NCBI GenBank assembly: GCA_031260385.1
Contig: JAIRKB010000190.1
Coordinates: 1 to 25,027, forward strand
Source: Propionibacteriaceae bacterium
GTDB taxonomy: Bacteria; Actinomycetota; Actinomycetes; Propionibacteriales; Propionibacteriaceae
Reading direction: 5' to 3'
DNA length: 25,027 bases
Shown here: piece after piece, positions 7,867 to 16,449 of the stretch
Layout: each line of letters opens with the position of its first letter
How positions within the stretch are numbered: the stretch's first letter is position 1
The notes under the pieces: generated by a model
The model's database searches: none
What the model was told of the DNA's origin: nothing
What the model saw: only the letters and a program-made list of their open reading frames with translations
Made by a program: the position numbers and the translations under genes

Positions 7867-10800
7867 ATGTGGGAATTTTGGGGGATTAGGGTGACGCGAC
7901 AGGTGTGGCAGGCCCTAGTGCCAGTGTTGGCATTAGCGGTGCTATTTTCGGTTTTTATTGGTCTGGTGGTGACTGGTCAGGCCCGCAGTGAGCAGGTTCT
8001 CGATCTTAATAACTCCGGTGTCTGGGTGACCTCTGATGCCAAGAGTGTTTTCGCGCGGATGAACCGCAGTGCCGGAGCGGTCGATGTCGTGCTCTCCGAC
8101 TCCTCTCAGTTGCGGTCATCAAGGCTTGATGTCTTACAAGATCAGGAATCTATCCTCGGCTGGCAGCCGGATCGGGGACGGTTTTTCCCAATTGACACTA
8201 GTTCTGGTCGGGTGGTCGACGGGGTTGAACTGATCGTTGATCCAGGAGCTCGGATCAGCATGGGTGGTGGGATCTTGGCGATGCTAAACACCCTCGGCGA
8301 GGTCCGGGTGGTGGCGTATGCCCGAAATCAGACCCTCGATCCTTCCGGGCTTCAATCGGGACGTACGACTAGGGCGAACCTCCAAAACCTGGCTGGGGCG
8401 GTGGCAATCGCCGTCGACTCCGCCGGAACAATCTTTGCGGCCTCAGCCTCGGGGGAGTGGGCCTTGGTCCCCAAGAATGGTCCAACCCGCAGCGGGTCGG
8501 TGACGGCGATCGGGGAAGTCCTCACCTCGATCGAGGTGACCCTCGTTGGTGGGATTGGCGTGATCGCCGATGTCTTAACCGGCGAAATCTATACCACCGA
8601 AGGTGGTCGGCACCATCTCGGGTCCGACACTGGCATTGTTTTGCAGCAGCCTACGGCCACCGGCGATCGACTGGTTGTCGGGATGCGGACTGGCCTAATG
8701 TCGTTGTCGCTGCGTAGCGATGGATCCTGGGCTACGCTTTATTCGGTGCCTGACCCAGGCGCTGGACGCCTAGCGAGTGCCCCAGTGGTGTTGGGGGGCT
8801 ATGTCTATGGGGCCTGGAGCGGCCAGCCAGCCCTGGTGGTCCGCCTCGCTGAGGATGGTTCGCGGATCATCGACGATGGGCTAGGCGCCAACGATGGGGG
8901 CCCCCGAACCTTGATCGACCCGGTTTTCCGGGTGAATTATGGGTCAGTGATTCTTAATGACCTCCAAACCGGTTGGGTCTTTGATGTTGACCAACAGGTC
9001 TCGCTCAGTGATTTGGAGTTGACCGAAGATGACGCGCCGGGGGCCGATGATCAAGCGTCGAGCCGAGTTGATCCGGTGACGGCGATCGATGACCATATCT
9101 GGGTGCGTCCCGGGCAGGTCTCGGTTCTACATGTGCTTGATAATGATCTCAATCCGAGTGGCGGCATCCTGGTGATTGCCGCCGTCGGCGCGGTCAGCGT
9201 TGGTCAGGTCGCGATTGCGCCGAATGGGCAGACCCTGGTTTTCACGCCACCCCTAGGACATTTTGAAGACATTGTCTTTAGCTACTCGGCCTCGAACCGT
9301 TCCCTGATTGGTGGGGACTCCGAGGAGTCAAGCTCGACCGCCCAGGTAACCCTATCCATGCGACCGCCAGATCGGAACTCACCCCCCACCCAGCTAGAGG
9401 CTAGTGATCGAAGCGCCTACCCGGTGGTTAGCGGGGGTACGGTGGCGATTAGCCCCTTGGGTAACTGGCGCGATGGTGACTGCGATCCTCTGGTGATCGT
9501 CGGGGCCGCCGACTCAGCGGGGCGACTAGTCCCGGTCACAAATCAGTCGGTGATTCAATACACCGCCCAGGCCGGGCTATATTCCGAAGAGGTTGCGGTG
9601 ACCTACGTGGTGATGGACCCGCTCGGGGCTACCGCTAGTGGGGAAGTTATCGTCCAAGTCCTGGGATCGTCTGTCACCCATGGGGTGCCTCCGATTGCCA
9701 ACGCTGATGTTGTGCGCGGAGTCATTGGCCAGCCGCTGACGATCTCGCCCCTCGACAATGACCAGCCGGGGGCCGATCCAACTACCAGGGACCCGAAGTT
9801 GAAATTGTCCGCACCGGTCGAAGGCCGGATCGGCTTGATCGCTCAGACTGATTTAGCCTCTGGGGTAATCACCGTCACCGCCTCTCGCAGTGGAACCTAC
9901 TTCCTGGACTACGCCATTACCTATGGCTCAATGTCGGACTCCGCGGTGATTAGGGTCGATATTGTGGAACGTGATTCGATTCTGGCGATGCCGGACGCCA
10001 TGGTCTTGTATGGTCGGGTCGGCAGCTATGTGGATGTGCTCGCCAATGATCATGACCCGGGCGGTTCCGTGTTAACGGTGGTGTCAGCGACCCCTCAAAT
10101 CGCCGACCTCCTGCGGGTAGCGATCGTCGATGGTCGATGGGTGTGGGTCCAGGCGAAGACCGATAACCCTAGCCTGGCGGCCTGTGTGATTGATTATGTG
10201 GTCACTGATGGCTCTGGTAATGAAGCGATTGGGCAGATCACGGTCACCCTCCATCAGGCGATTGCCAATGATGTGGTCAGGGCGGTTGATGATTATGCCG
10301 TCGTCCGAGCCGGTGATGCCACTTTGATCCCGGTTCTCAATAACGATGTCGCTACCTCTGGGCAGAAACTGGTTCTCTTCCCCGCCGCAGCGGACTCGAC
10401 TCTGCCCGCCGGCCAACTGAAGGTTACCAACCCAGGTGGAGGGTCGACTGCCGATACTGACTACGGTCAGGCCTATGTCGACGGGGATTATGTTCGTTAT
10501 GTCGCCCCGCAACACCTCGCTGCGACCGAACGGATCCGGGTGGAATATCTGGTTGGTATTGCCGGTGGCACTCCGGTCAGCGGCGTAATTTGGATCGATG
10601 TGATCCCTCAACCCGATCAACATCTCGTCAACCTGCCGCCGCAACCGTCCGCCTTGGAGGTTCGCTGTGTCCGCGGGTCAACGATCGAAATCTATGTCAC
10701 TCCTTATGGTCAGGATCCGGATGGGGACTCGGTGACAGTGGTGGGGCTAGCGGTTCCCCCAAAGTATGGTCGGATTGTCGAGATTCGGGGCAACACGCTG

Positions 10801-13800
10801 ATCTATGAGTCCTACCCTGATGCCAAGTCTCCCGGCACCGACTCCTTCCAGTACATTGTCTCCGATCGCTGGGCGGCGACTGGGATTGGTGGGGTTCGCC
10901 TAGGGGTGGTTAGCCCCGGTCAGATCTCCCCACCGCTAGCGATTGATGATTATTACACCCTTCGCCCGGGGGTTTTCGGATTCATTCGGCCGACGAGCAA
11001 TGACATTCTGCCGACCGGGGGTAAGAATCCTTCCATCAACTTGGATGGTGACCCGCCTGGTGTCAACCTGGTTTTCGACTCGACTGGGATATTTCCGGTT
11101 GTCAAGGTTCTGAGGGTTGAGGTCCCACTAGTGACGACTCAGGCGTTGACGTTTAGCTATCACCTGAGCGCCGGTGGCCAATCGGGGCCGTCCGCCCAGG
11201 TGACCATCGTGACTCAGGAGGGTTATAACAATCCGCCGCGGGTCTTCGATACTGTCGCCCGGGATCTGAAAGATGGTCAAGCTTATGTTCCAGTCCTCGC
11301 CGATGCCTGGGATATCGACGGACCACGTGAAGACCTCACCATCGTGGAGGTCAGTGCCGGTGAGATTGACTGCCCCGATCAAATGGACCCAACAACGCCT
11401 CCAGGAGAATGCCAGGTAGTGATCCCGCTCACCGATCAACCCCAAATCGTCTCTTATGTGGTGGCCGACGGCGACGGGGCTCGGGCGTCTGCGGTGATCT
11501 TTGTTCCAGCCCAGACCCCTAACAGACCTCAACTAGGGCCTAGTTCACTGATCAACCTCGCCGTCAACGGGACCAAGACGATTAATTTGAACGATTACCT
11601 TAGCTCGCCACGCGGTGGGGGACTGCACTTGACGGCGGCCTCCCGGGCTTGGACTGCCCCGCAAGCTCACCTCGCCTTGACCATTAACTCTGATTATGAA
11701 ATCACCCTAACAGCGAAGAGCGACTACACCGGACCGGCCGCCTTGACCGTTGAGGTCCGCGACACCGCCGACTGGGCCGATCCGAGTGCCCTCATCGGGC
11801 TAGTGACCATCCCGGTTCAGATCGGGGCGATAAACCCGGTCCTATTCTGTCCGCCGGGCGCAATCGAAGTCGTTCAAGGTGGGCAAGCCCGCCCGCTGCC
11901 GATCGGGGAGTTCTGCCACGTCTGGATGCCAACCGAAGAGCAGGTTTCTGACCTAACCTTCACCGGGACTTGGAGTGTCGGCAAGGAGAACTTCTTAACC
12001 GTACAACCCGGTCAGGTCCTGAATGTCCAAGCCACCAGTGTGGCCAAACCGGGCACCCACGGCTGGTTGACGATCGGGGTCGATGGCTACGACACCACTA
12101 GTGAGATCCAAGTCGTCGTCGCGGGAGCGTCGAAGCCAACCCTCCAAGTCACCTCGATCGTCGATGTTAAACCAGGCACACTAGTCAAAGTCCCGGTCAA
12201 CGTCCTTTCCCCGCTCACGAACTCCACCCCAACCATCATCGAAGCCTCCGCTGTGGGCAGCAATGTGGAGGTCAGGATCGCCAAGACCGACCTCTTGGTG
12301 GTGATTGGGCCTGAGGCGCGCGGGGTCTATACCTTCACGGTCATCGCTAGTGACCTCTCCGATCGCAGCCGCAGTGATCGCTGGGTGAAAACCACCTTCA
12401 CAATCAAGGTTTATGCCCGCCCGAATGCCCCCTCCACCCCGCAACCAGGTGAACAGCCGCGACCCGGTTCGCTCTTCGTCCACTATCTCCCGGGGTCGGA
12501 TAACGGGGCTCCGATTACCAACTACGTCGTCGAAACCGAAGGTGGTGGTACGACCAACTGCGGGATGAGCACCATCTGCGAGATCACCGGGTTGTCCGAA
12601 CAAGCCCTCTACCGTTTCCGGGTCAAGGCCACTAATAAGGCTGGTGACTCCGATTGGAGTGGATGGTCTCGGACGATCACCTTGTCCACCGCGCCAACGT
12701 CCGTACGCAACCTTGCTTGCTCAAGCCCGATCCAGGACTCGGAGATTACCTTGACCTGGGATGCCCCAACCGGGATGTACCCGCCGACCAGTTATCGCGT
12801 CATCGCCGCGAGTAACACCTATACCGTCGCCCACCCGGAGCGCTCCTTGACCATTAGTGCCCTGGCAAACGGGCAGCATCAGTTCCGCGTTGTCGCCGAA
12901 AACGACGCCGGGCTGAGCCAAACCTCGCCTTTCGTGACCTGTTGGGCCTCCGGGCCGCCGATCTGGCCGAGTAACGCCGAAATCATGGTCCAGACCCAGA
13001 ATCTCGGTGCGACTCGCCAAGTGCAGATTAGCTGGACGCCCGTTGGGCTTAACGGTCCCGGTCCGATCGTATATACCGTTTATCGGGTCAAACAGCCCGG
13101 TACAACCCTGGAGTTGATCGGCTCCACCCAGGACCACTCGATCATCGATCAAACGGTGCTGGTAAATGGCGACCAGTATAACTATGTCGTCGAAGCCGAA
13201 AACCCCGCCGGACTGGTGGCCACCTTGACGGGGGGCCCGTTCGTGGTGGGGGATAGTCCCGCTAACTGGGCCGCCAACTCCTTCACCATCGCCCCTACCG
13301 GGGTTTCGGGCGAGGTCAGTGTCGAGATCACTTCGTTCCCGAACTGGCATGGCGTCCAGGGTTGGGTGAGAACGATTTACAACGGTATTGACCAAGGCAC
13401 GATTACGGTGGATAACCCTTCTGGTTACGTCATCGATCAGTCGATGAATGGTCGGCCGTTCACCATTTGGCTCCAGGCCTGTAATCCCTCCGGCTGTAAT
13501 ACCGCCGAGGCAGTCACCTTGTCCGACGGCCCCTATGGCCCCCTCAATCTGACGGGACTGACCATTACCTCTCAGCAGCCTCGGGAGGTTTGTTTTACGG
13601 TGACAGCGTCGGGCAATGGGCGCGGTGCCGCTCTCGGATTCGACGCCGAAACCGACACTGGTCAGGGGTTGGTAGTTAGTTACTCTCAGTTCGATGTGCC
13701 CGCCACCGGCAGTGTTAGTGCGGAGTCCTGCGCTACCACCGAGCCCGGCACTGCCTTGACGGTCTCGGCGACGCTGACCTCGACTAACCCGGATCGCGAA

Positions 13801-14691
13801 GTGATAGCGACAGTCCAAACCCAAGCGCCGGAACTACCGCAACTGCCGACCCCAGATTTGCGCGTTGAGCGCGATCTTGATCTGTTCAACGGTCGGGCGG
13901 TTTGCGCGGAGGTGGCCCTCACCCGACTGAGCGCCGGAGTGATGGCTAGGCTGGAGATCCGGCTTGATGGTGCGATGCTGGTCAACGATATTTACACCGG
14001 TACGGTTCAACTGGCTCGGCAATGTTGGGATGCGGGGGGCCATCAGGTCGCCAAGACCTTCAGCGCTAGGCTGTCGACGCTGTCGATCGACTGGAGGGAT
14101 TCTGAGACTAGTCTCAAACCGGTCACCTCTCTGGTGGCCCCACCTCCCGACTGGGCCTCAGGAACGGTCTTCTTGACGGCCCTCGGCAATGGTCCTCAAC
14201 TGCGGTTCTCGGTCTCGTCTTTCCCCGCCGACGCTGATTACGTCTCTCTGGTCCTAGCCGGTAGCCAGCACACGGTCTACGACACCGCGCCGGTCTCGCT
14301 TTCCGCACCCTATTGGACCACCCATGAGGCCACCAACATCATCGCCTGTCGCGAGGATGGAGGGGTAGCGGTCTGTAATCGCCCTTATGAGGATCTCTTT
14401 GGCCCGGTTGCTGCCACCGCTTGGGGTCCGCTATCGGTTGGTCTGGCTAGTTCATCGGTTGAGGGTGGGACTGCTTGCGTGGTCTTTAGTTACGACAAGG
14501 CTGGCGCTTCGGCGGTCGCGGCGATGTCTAATGACCTGGACAATACCTCGATCACGGACACTGGCAGTCAACTCGAGCAATGTGTTAGTGCCCAGTCTGG
14601 GGTCGATCAGGTCACTTTCACGATTATCTTGACCGATACCTCTCCGTTTGGTCGGCTCTCGGCGCAGACCAGTGTTACCTTGTATTTCTAG
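7867..14691 (+). CDS. Giant membrane-anchored surface protein with Ig-like and fibronectin III repeats, 2274 aa
   Basis: Residues 13-34 form one hydrophobic segment (LVPVLALAVLFSVFIGLVV) preceded by arginines, so the chain is probably anchored by its N-terminus and lies outside. Residues about 45-390 resemble the propeller-like start (VLDLNNSGVWVTSDAKSVFA) of large actinobacterial Ig/Fn3 proteins. From about 400 to 1510 there are Ig/cadherin-like repeats, many with a DD..xVRPG...VLDND core (near 401, 606, 706, 800, 927, 1020, 1121, 1220, 1423). Fibronectin III modules follow at about 1517-1610, 1611-1697 and 1698-1803, then cysteine-bearing beta-rich modules to the end. There is no LPxTG motif or C-terminal membrane segment. 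Such proteins usually sit beside moxR, DUF58 and transglutaminase genes, absent here. ATG at 7867 lacks a good ribosome site; GTG at 7891 is an alternative start. Adhesion or envelope structure is inferred. Confidence 0.85.
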   Translation: MWEFWGIRVTRQVWQALVPVLALAVLFSVFIGLVVTGQARSEQVLDLNNSGVWVTSDAKSVFARMNRSAGAVDVVLSDSSQLRSSRLDVLQDQESILGWQPDRGRFFPIDTSSGRVVDGVELIVDPGARISMGGGILAMLNTLGEVRVVAYARNQTLDPSGLQSGRTTRANLQNLAGAVAIAVDSAGTIFAASASGEWALVPKNGPTRSGSVTAIGEVLTSIEVTLVGGIGVIADVLTGEIYTTEGGRHHLGSDTGIVLQQPTATGDRLVVGMRTGLMSLSLRSDGSWATLYSVPDPGAGRLASAPVVLGGYVYGAWSGQPALVVRLAEDGSRIIDDGLGANDGGPRTLIDPVFRVNYGSVILNDLQTGWVFDVDQQVSLSDLELTEDDAPGADDQASSRVDPVTAIDDHIWVRPGQVSVLHVLDNDLNPSGGILVIAAVGAVSVGQVAIAPNGQTLVFTPPLGHFEDIVFSYSASNRSLIGGDSEESSSTAQVTLSMRPPDRNSPPTQLEASDRSAYPVVSGGTVAISPLGNWRDGDCDPLVIVGAADSAGRLVPVTNQSVIQYTAQAGLYSEEVAVTYVVMDPLGATASGEVIVQVLGSSVTHGVPPIANADVVRGVIGQPLTISPLDNDQPGADPTTRDPKLKLSAPVEGRIGLIAQTDLASGVITVTASRSGTYFLDYAITYGSMSDSAVIRVDIVERDSILAMPDAMVLYGRVGSYVDVLANDHDPGGSVLTVVSATPQIADLLRVAIVDGRWVWVQAKTDNPSLAACVIDYVVTDGSGNEAIGQITVTLHQAIANDVVRAVDDYAVVRAGDATLIPVLNNDVATSGQKLVLFPAAADSTLPAGQLKVTNPGGGSTADTDYGQAYVDGDYVRYVAPQHLAATERIRVEYLVGIAGGTPVSGVIWIDVIPQPDQHLVNLPPQPSALEVRCVRGSTIEIYVTPYGQDPDGDSVTVVGLAVPPKYGRIVEIRGNTLIYESYPDAKSPGTDSFQYIVSDRWAATGIGGVRLGVVSPGQISPPLAIDDYYTLRPGVFGFIRPTSNDILPTGGKNPSINLDGDPPGVNLVFDSTGIFPVVKVLRVEVPLVTTQALTFSYHLSAGGQSGPSAQVTIVTQEGYNNPPRVFDTVARDLKDGQAYVPVLADAWDIDGPREDLTIVEVSAGEIDCPDQMDPTTPPGECQVVIPLTDQPQIVSYVVADGDGARASAVIFVPAQTPNRPQLGPSSLINLAVNGTKTINLNDYLSSPRGGGLHLTAASRAWTAPQAHLALTINSDYEITLTAKSDYTGPAALTVEVRDTADWADPSALIGLVTIPVQIGAINPVLFCPPGAIEVVQGGQARPLPIGEFCHVWMPTEEQVSDLTFTGTWSVGKENFLTVQPGQVLNVQATSVAKPGTHGWLTIGVDGYDTTSEIQVVVAGASKPTLQVTSIVDVKPGTLVKVPVNVLSPLTNSTPTIIEASAVGSNVEVRIAKTDLLVVIGPEARGVYTFTVIASDLSDRSRSDRWVKTTFTIKVYARPNAPSTPQPGEQPRPGSLFVHYLPGSDNGAPITNYVVETEGGGTTNCGMSTICEITGLSEQALYRFRVKATNKAGDSDWSGWSRTITLSTAPTSVRNLACSSPIQDSEITLTWDAPTGMYPPTSYRVIAASNTYTVAHPERSLTISALANGQHQFRVVAENDAGLSQTSPFVTCWASGPPIWPSNAEIMVQTQNLGATRQVQISWTPVGLNGPGPIVYTVYRVKQPGTTLELIGSTQDHSIIDQTVLVNGDQYNYVVEAENPAGLVATLTGGPFVVGDSPANWAANSFTIAPTGVSGEVSVEITSFPNWHGVQGWVRTIYNGIDQGTITVDNPSGYVIDQSMNGRPFTIWLQACNPSGCNTAEAVTLSDGPYGPLNLTGLTITSQQPREVCFTVTASGNGRGAALGFDAETDTGQGLVVSYSQFDVPATGSVSAESCATTEPGTALTVSATLTSTNPDREVIATVQTQAPELPQLPTPDLRVERDLDLFNGRAVCAEVALTRLSAGVMARLEIRLDGAMLVNDIYTGTVQLARQCWDAGGHQVAKTFSARLSTLSIDWRDSETSLKPVTSLVAPPPDWASGTVFLTALGNGPQLRFSVSSFPADADYVSLVLAGSQHTVYDTAPVSLSAPYWTTHEATNIIACREDGGVAVCNRPYEDLFGPVAATAWGPLSVGLASSSVEGGTACVVFSYDKAGASAVAAMSNDLDNTSITDTGSQLEQCVSAQSGVDQVTFTIILTDTSPFGRLSAQTSVTLYF

Positions 14692-14694
14692 ATT

Positions 14695-14732
14695 ATTTCG
14701 CAACAGGCACATAAATGTGCCTGTTGCGAAAT
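14695..14732. repeat. Perfect 38-bp palindrome just after the giant gene
   Basis: Two 18-bp arms, beginning ATTTCGCAACAGGCACAT, are perfectly complementary around a 2-base centre (AA). It starts three bases after the stop codon of the giant gene. The left half plus the next four bases is repeated exactly at 14861-14882. It may end transcription, but its right arm is also the left end of a MITE-like element. Confidence 0.85.
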
Positions 14733-14877
14733 GACACGCAGCTGCGGTGGACACGGATCGGGCGATCTTCGGCACCCAGATATTGCGTCGTATGTCCAAT
14801 ACGACCACACTATCTGGGCATCGAATCTCATCCCGCCCGCGCCGTCCTCGCAAGCGTGGCATTTCGCAACAGGCACA
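14716..14877. mobile_element. Putative 162-bp MITE-like element
   Basis: The ends are 24-bp inverted repeats (14716-14739 and 14854-14877) beginning TGTGCCTGTTGCGAAATG and differing at one base. TAAA flanks both ends (14712-14715, 14878-14881), like a 4-bp target duplication. The middle is a nested hairpin: CCCAGATA/TATCTGGG (14775-14782, 14811-14818) enclosing GTCGTAT/ATACGAC (14787-14793, 14799-14805). There is no transposase frame. The 22-bp exact copy of its right end at 14695-14716 suggests two elements once lay side by side. It could instead be a purely structural RNA or terminator region. Confidence 0.6.
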
Positions 14878-14921
14878 TAAATCGGCGGGCACAATTCATC
14901 CGAATTCTGCCCGCCGATTTA
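14878..14921. terminator. Probable bidirectional terminator between the giant gene and lsr2
   Basis: An inverted repeat with arms TAAATCGGCGGGCA and TGCCCGCCGATTTA, continued inward by AATTC/GAATT with one C-C mismatch and an ATCC loop. The GC-rich stem is edged by A on one side and T on the other. It lies 18 bases downstream of the lsr2 stop codon and between two convergent genes. Confidence 0.6.
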
Positions 14922-14938
14922 TCTGGTGGGTTATTGGT

Positions 14939-15277
14939 CTAGGCGGTAGCTTGCTCGTACGCTTCGATCAAGGCGGAGCGCAGGCGCCCACGGTCGGGAA
15001 CATTCCAACCATTGGCGGCACCCCAGGTCTTGATGGCGGTGATCTCTTCGCGAGACCGACGGGCCGGGATCGGGCGGGTTCGATTGCCGCCCCTTGATGT
15101 GGTGGCAGATAAGACCTGGCGTCCGACGGTGACATACTTCGCCACCGCTGCGGAATACTCGGCGTATTCGCTTTCCGTCAGATCAACTGCATAGGTTTTG
15201 TCGTCAAGTGTCAGAGTGTAAGTGCGAGCACCCGCTGCACCCGACAGGTCTGACACAATCATCACAGATGTTGCCAA
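14939..15277 (-). CDS. lsr2: Lsr2 nucleoid-associated protein
   Basis: A 112-residue actinobacterial H-NS-like protein that bridges AT-rich DNA and silences foreign genes. The N-terminal oligomerisation domain (about 1-55) shows the family beta strands (YTLTLDDKTYAVDLTESEY). A flexible linker (about 56-75) leads to the DNA-binding domain (SREEITAIKTWGAANGWNVP), with the AT-hook-like RGR at 96-98 and the family ending IEAYEQA. The start is an unusual TTG at 15277: AGGAGG lies five bases before it and the Lsr2 N-terminus begins here. It is convergent with the giant gene and divergent from a membrane protein across an AT-rich gap. Autoregulation is possible but not shown. Confidence 0.93.
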   Translation of the reverse strand: MATSVMIVSDLSGAAGARTYTLTLDDKTYAVDLTESEYAEYSAAVAKYVTVGRQVLSATTSRGGNRTRPIPARRSREEITAIKTWGAANGWNVPDRGRLRSALIEAYEQATA

Positions 15278-15300
15278 GATGGCCTCCTCATGTTTACGTG

Positions 15301-15315
15301 TTATTCGCAGAATAA
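15301..15315. promoter_or_regulatory. 15-bp palindrome upstream of lsr2
   Basis: TTATTCGCAGAATAA has perfect 6-bp arms and a 3-bp centre. It lies 23 bases upstream of the lsr2 start in the AT-rich region shared with the divergent membrane-protein gene. It could be an operator; its regulator is unknown. Confidence 0.4.
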
Positions 15316-15429
15316 TCCTCTGCTAAATAGCCTACACGCAATTTATCATATGCCCGCATATTAGGCCAACAAATGGGAGAAAAGCAATCGCTACTTTGTT
15401 TAACTAGGCGAAATCGCGGTCAAATGTGG

Positions 15430-15438
15430 TGGTAAACT
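15430..15438 (+). promoter_or_regulatory. Extended -10 promoter, leaderless
   Basis: TGG followed by TAAACT (15433-15438) forms an extended -10 element. TAAACT ends six bases before the ATG at 15445, so the transcript is likely leaderless. Confidence 0.5.
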
Positions 15439-15444
15439 GGTCTC

Positions 15445-16449
15445 ATGAGTATTCCAGACGAATCTGCGGTCGTCAATCCACTAACACCAGCCGCTTCGCT
15501 CAACTTCGGCGAAGTGATTTCCTCCAGTTTCAAGGTCTATCGGCGGCGTTTTGGTCCCCTGATTGGGTTGAGCCTGATTCTCGCCTTAGCGGTCGCTGGG
15601 CTGACTGGGCTCTATCTGCTCTGGTTTATGAACTGGGTGATGAACTATGCGGACAAGCTCTATCGAACCACGCCCCCCGAACTGATCTGGGGGACGACCC
15701 TCTCGGTGTCGGTGCTGACCCTGTTGCTGGTCGTTGTCGGATGGTGGTCAACTCTCGGGTTCTGCGCTCTCGCCGATGCGGAGTTGACCGGACAATCCCT
15801 CAGTCTTGGTCAGGCGATAAAGGTGGCCATTAATCGGGTCACGAGCCTGCTCCCCATCGCCCTCGTCGTCGCCGCCGGAATCGCCGCCTTCACCTTGGGG
15901 ATCATGGCCTGGACCACACAATTCCTCGACCTGGGAACGAATCCCGATAACGCCGTTGGAACGATGATCGTGACGATATTGCTGGTCACCTTGGGATCGC
16001 TGATTGCGGTGGTGGTGAGTTATTACCTCCAGGCCAAGCTCTTCTTGACCTTCCCGGTGATGGTGGTGGAAGCCCGCTCGATCTGGAAGGCCTTGCCGCG
16101 TAGTTGGCGGATTACCAAGGGTTCGGCTTTGATAAACTTCCTGATCATCTTCGTAGTTGGGATCGTTGTCGGCGCGGTCACATCGGTGTCTACCTTGCCC
16201 TTGTTGCCGGCGGGGATTGCGATGGGGATGGGGTCCGTTGGTGCCCTCACCATCGGACTGATCGCGATGGTCGTCTTGATGGCAATCGCGATTGTCTTCA
16301 CCGCCCCCTTCCTGCCGGTTGCCTCCCAGGTGGTCTACCGCAACGTAGGGCGAGAGCAGAACGAGCTTGCTCGTTATGCCGAGCCCAAGGAAGCGGTTGA
16401 CGAGCGAAGCGAGGAGCATCGAGATCGTGATCGAGCGGGTCTCGTCTGA
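15445..16449 (+). CDS. Six-helix membrane protein, glycerophosphodiester phosphodiesterase membrane-domain-like
   Basis: A 334-residue protein with about six hydrophobic segments (near 38-62, 82-104, 132-156, 172-196, 229-253, 264-288). The opening LNFGEVISSSFKVYRRRFGP, and the LPRSWRITKG segment before helix five, fit the actinobacterial membrane family often annotated as glycerophosphoryl diester phosphodiesterase membrane domain. No catalytic phosphodiesterase domain is present, so the function is unknown. Residues 303-321 (REQNELARYAEPKEAVDER) are encoded by DNA that is 55/57 identical to the core of the repeat element at 24147-24399, so the hydrophilic tail appears to come from a repeat. 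The xerD start overlaps its 3' end. Confidence 0.8.
   Translation: MSIPDESAVVNPLTPAASLNFGEVISSSFKVYRRRFGPLIGLSLILALAVAGLTGLYLLWFMNWVMNYADKLYRTTPPELIWGTTLSVSVLTLLLVVVGWWSTLGFCALADAELTGQSLSLGQAIKVAINRVTSLLPIALVVAAGIAAFTLGIMAWTTQFLDLGTNPDNAVGTMIVTILLVTLGSLIAVVVSYYLQAKLFLTFPVMVVEARSIWKALPRSWRITKGSALINFLIIFVVGIVVGAVTSVSTLPLLPAGIAMGMGSVGALTIGLIAMVVLMAIAIVFTAPFLPVASQVVYRNVGREQNELARYAEPKEAVDERSEEHRDRDRAGLV
16339..16417 (+). repeat. Partial copy of the 253-bp element, translated in frame
   Basis: The core 16351-16407 matches the reverse complement of 24302-24358 at 55 of 57 positions. Weaker similarity continues left to 16339 and, after a 6-bp gap, right to 16417. It contains the small palindrome AACGAGCTTGCTCGTT. 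It lies within the last coding part of the membrane-protein gene and supplies GAGGAG (16411-16416), a possible ribosome site for xerD. Confidence 0.85.

Noticed and set aside
12721..13824. A 367-codon open frame on the minus strand inside the giant gene
   Set aside because: It is antisense to an unbroken, domain-rich frame; its translation is rich in Gly, Arg and Asp with no recognisable domain.
14452..14894. Minus-strand frames across the palindromes after the giant gene
   Set aside because: They run through inverted repeats and antisense to the giant gene, with no ribosome site or domain.
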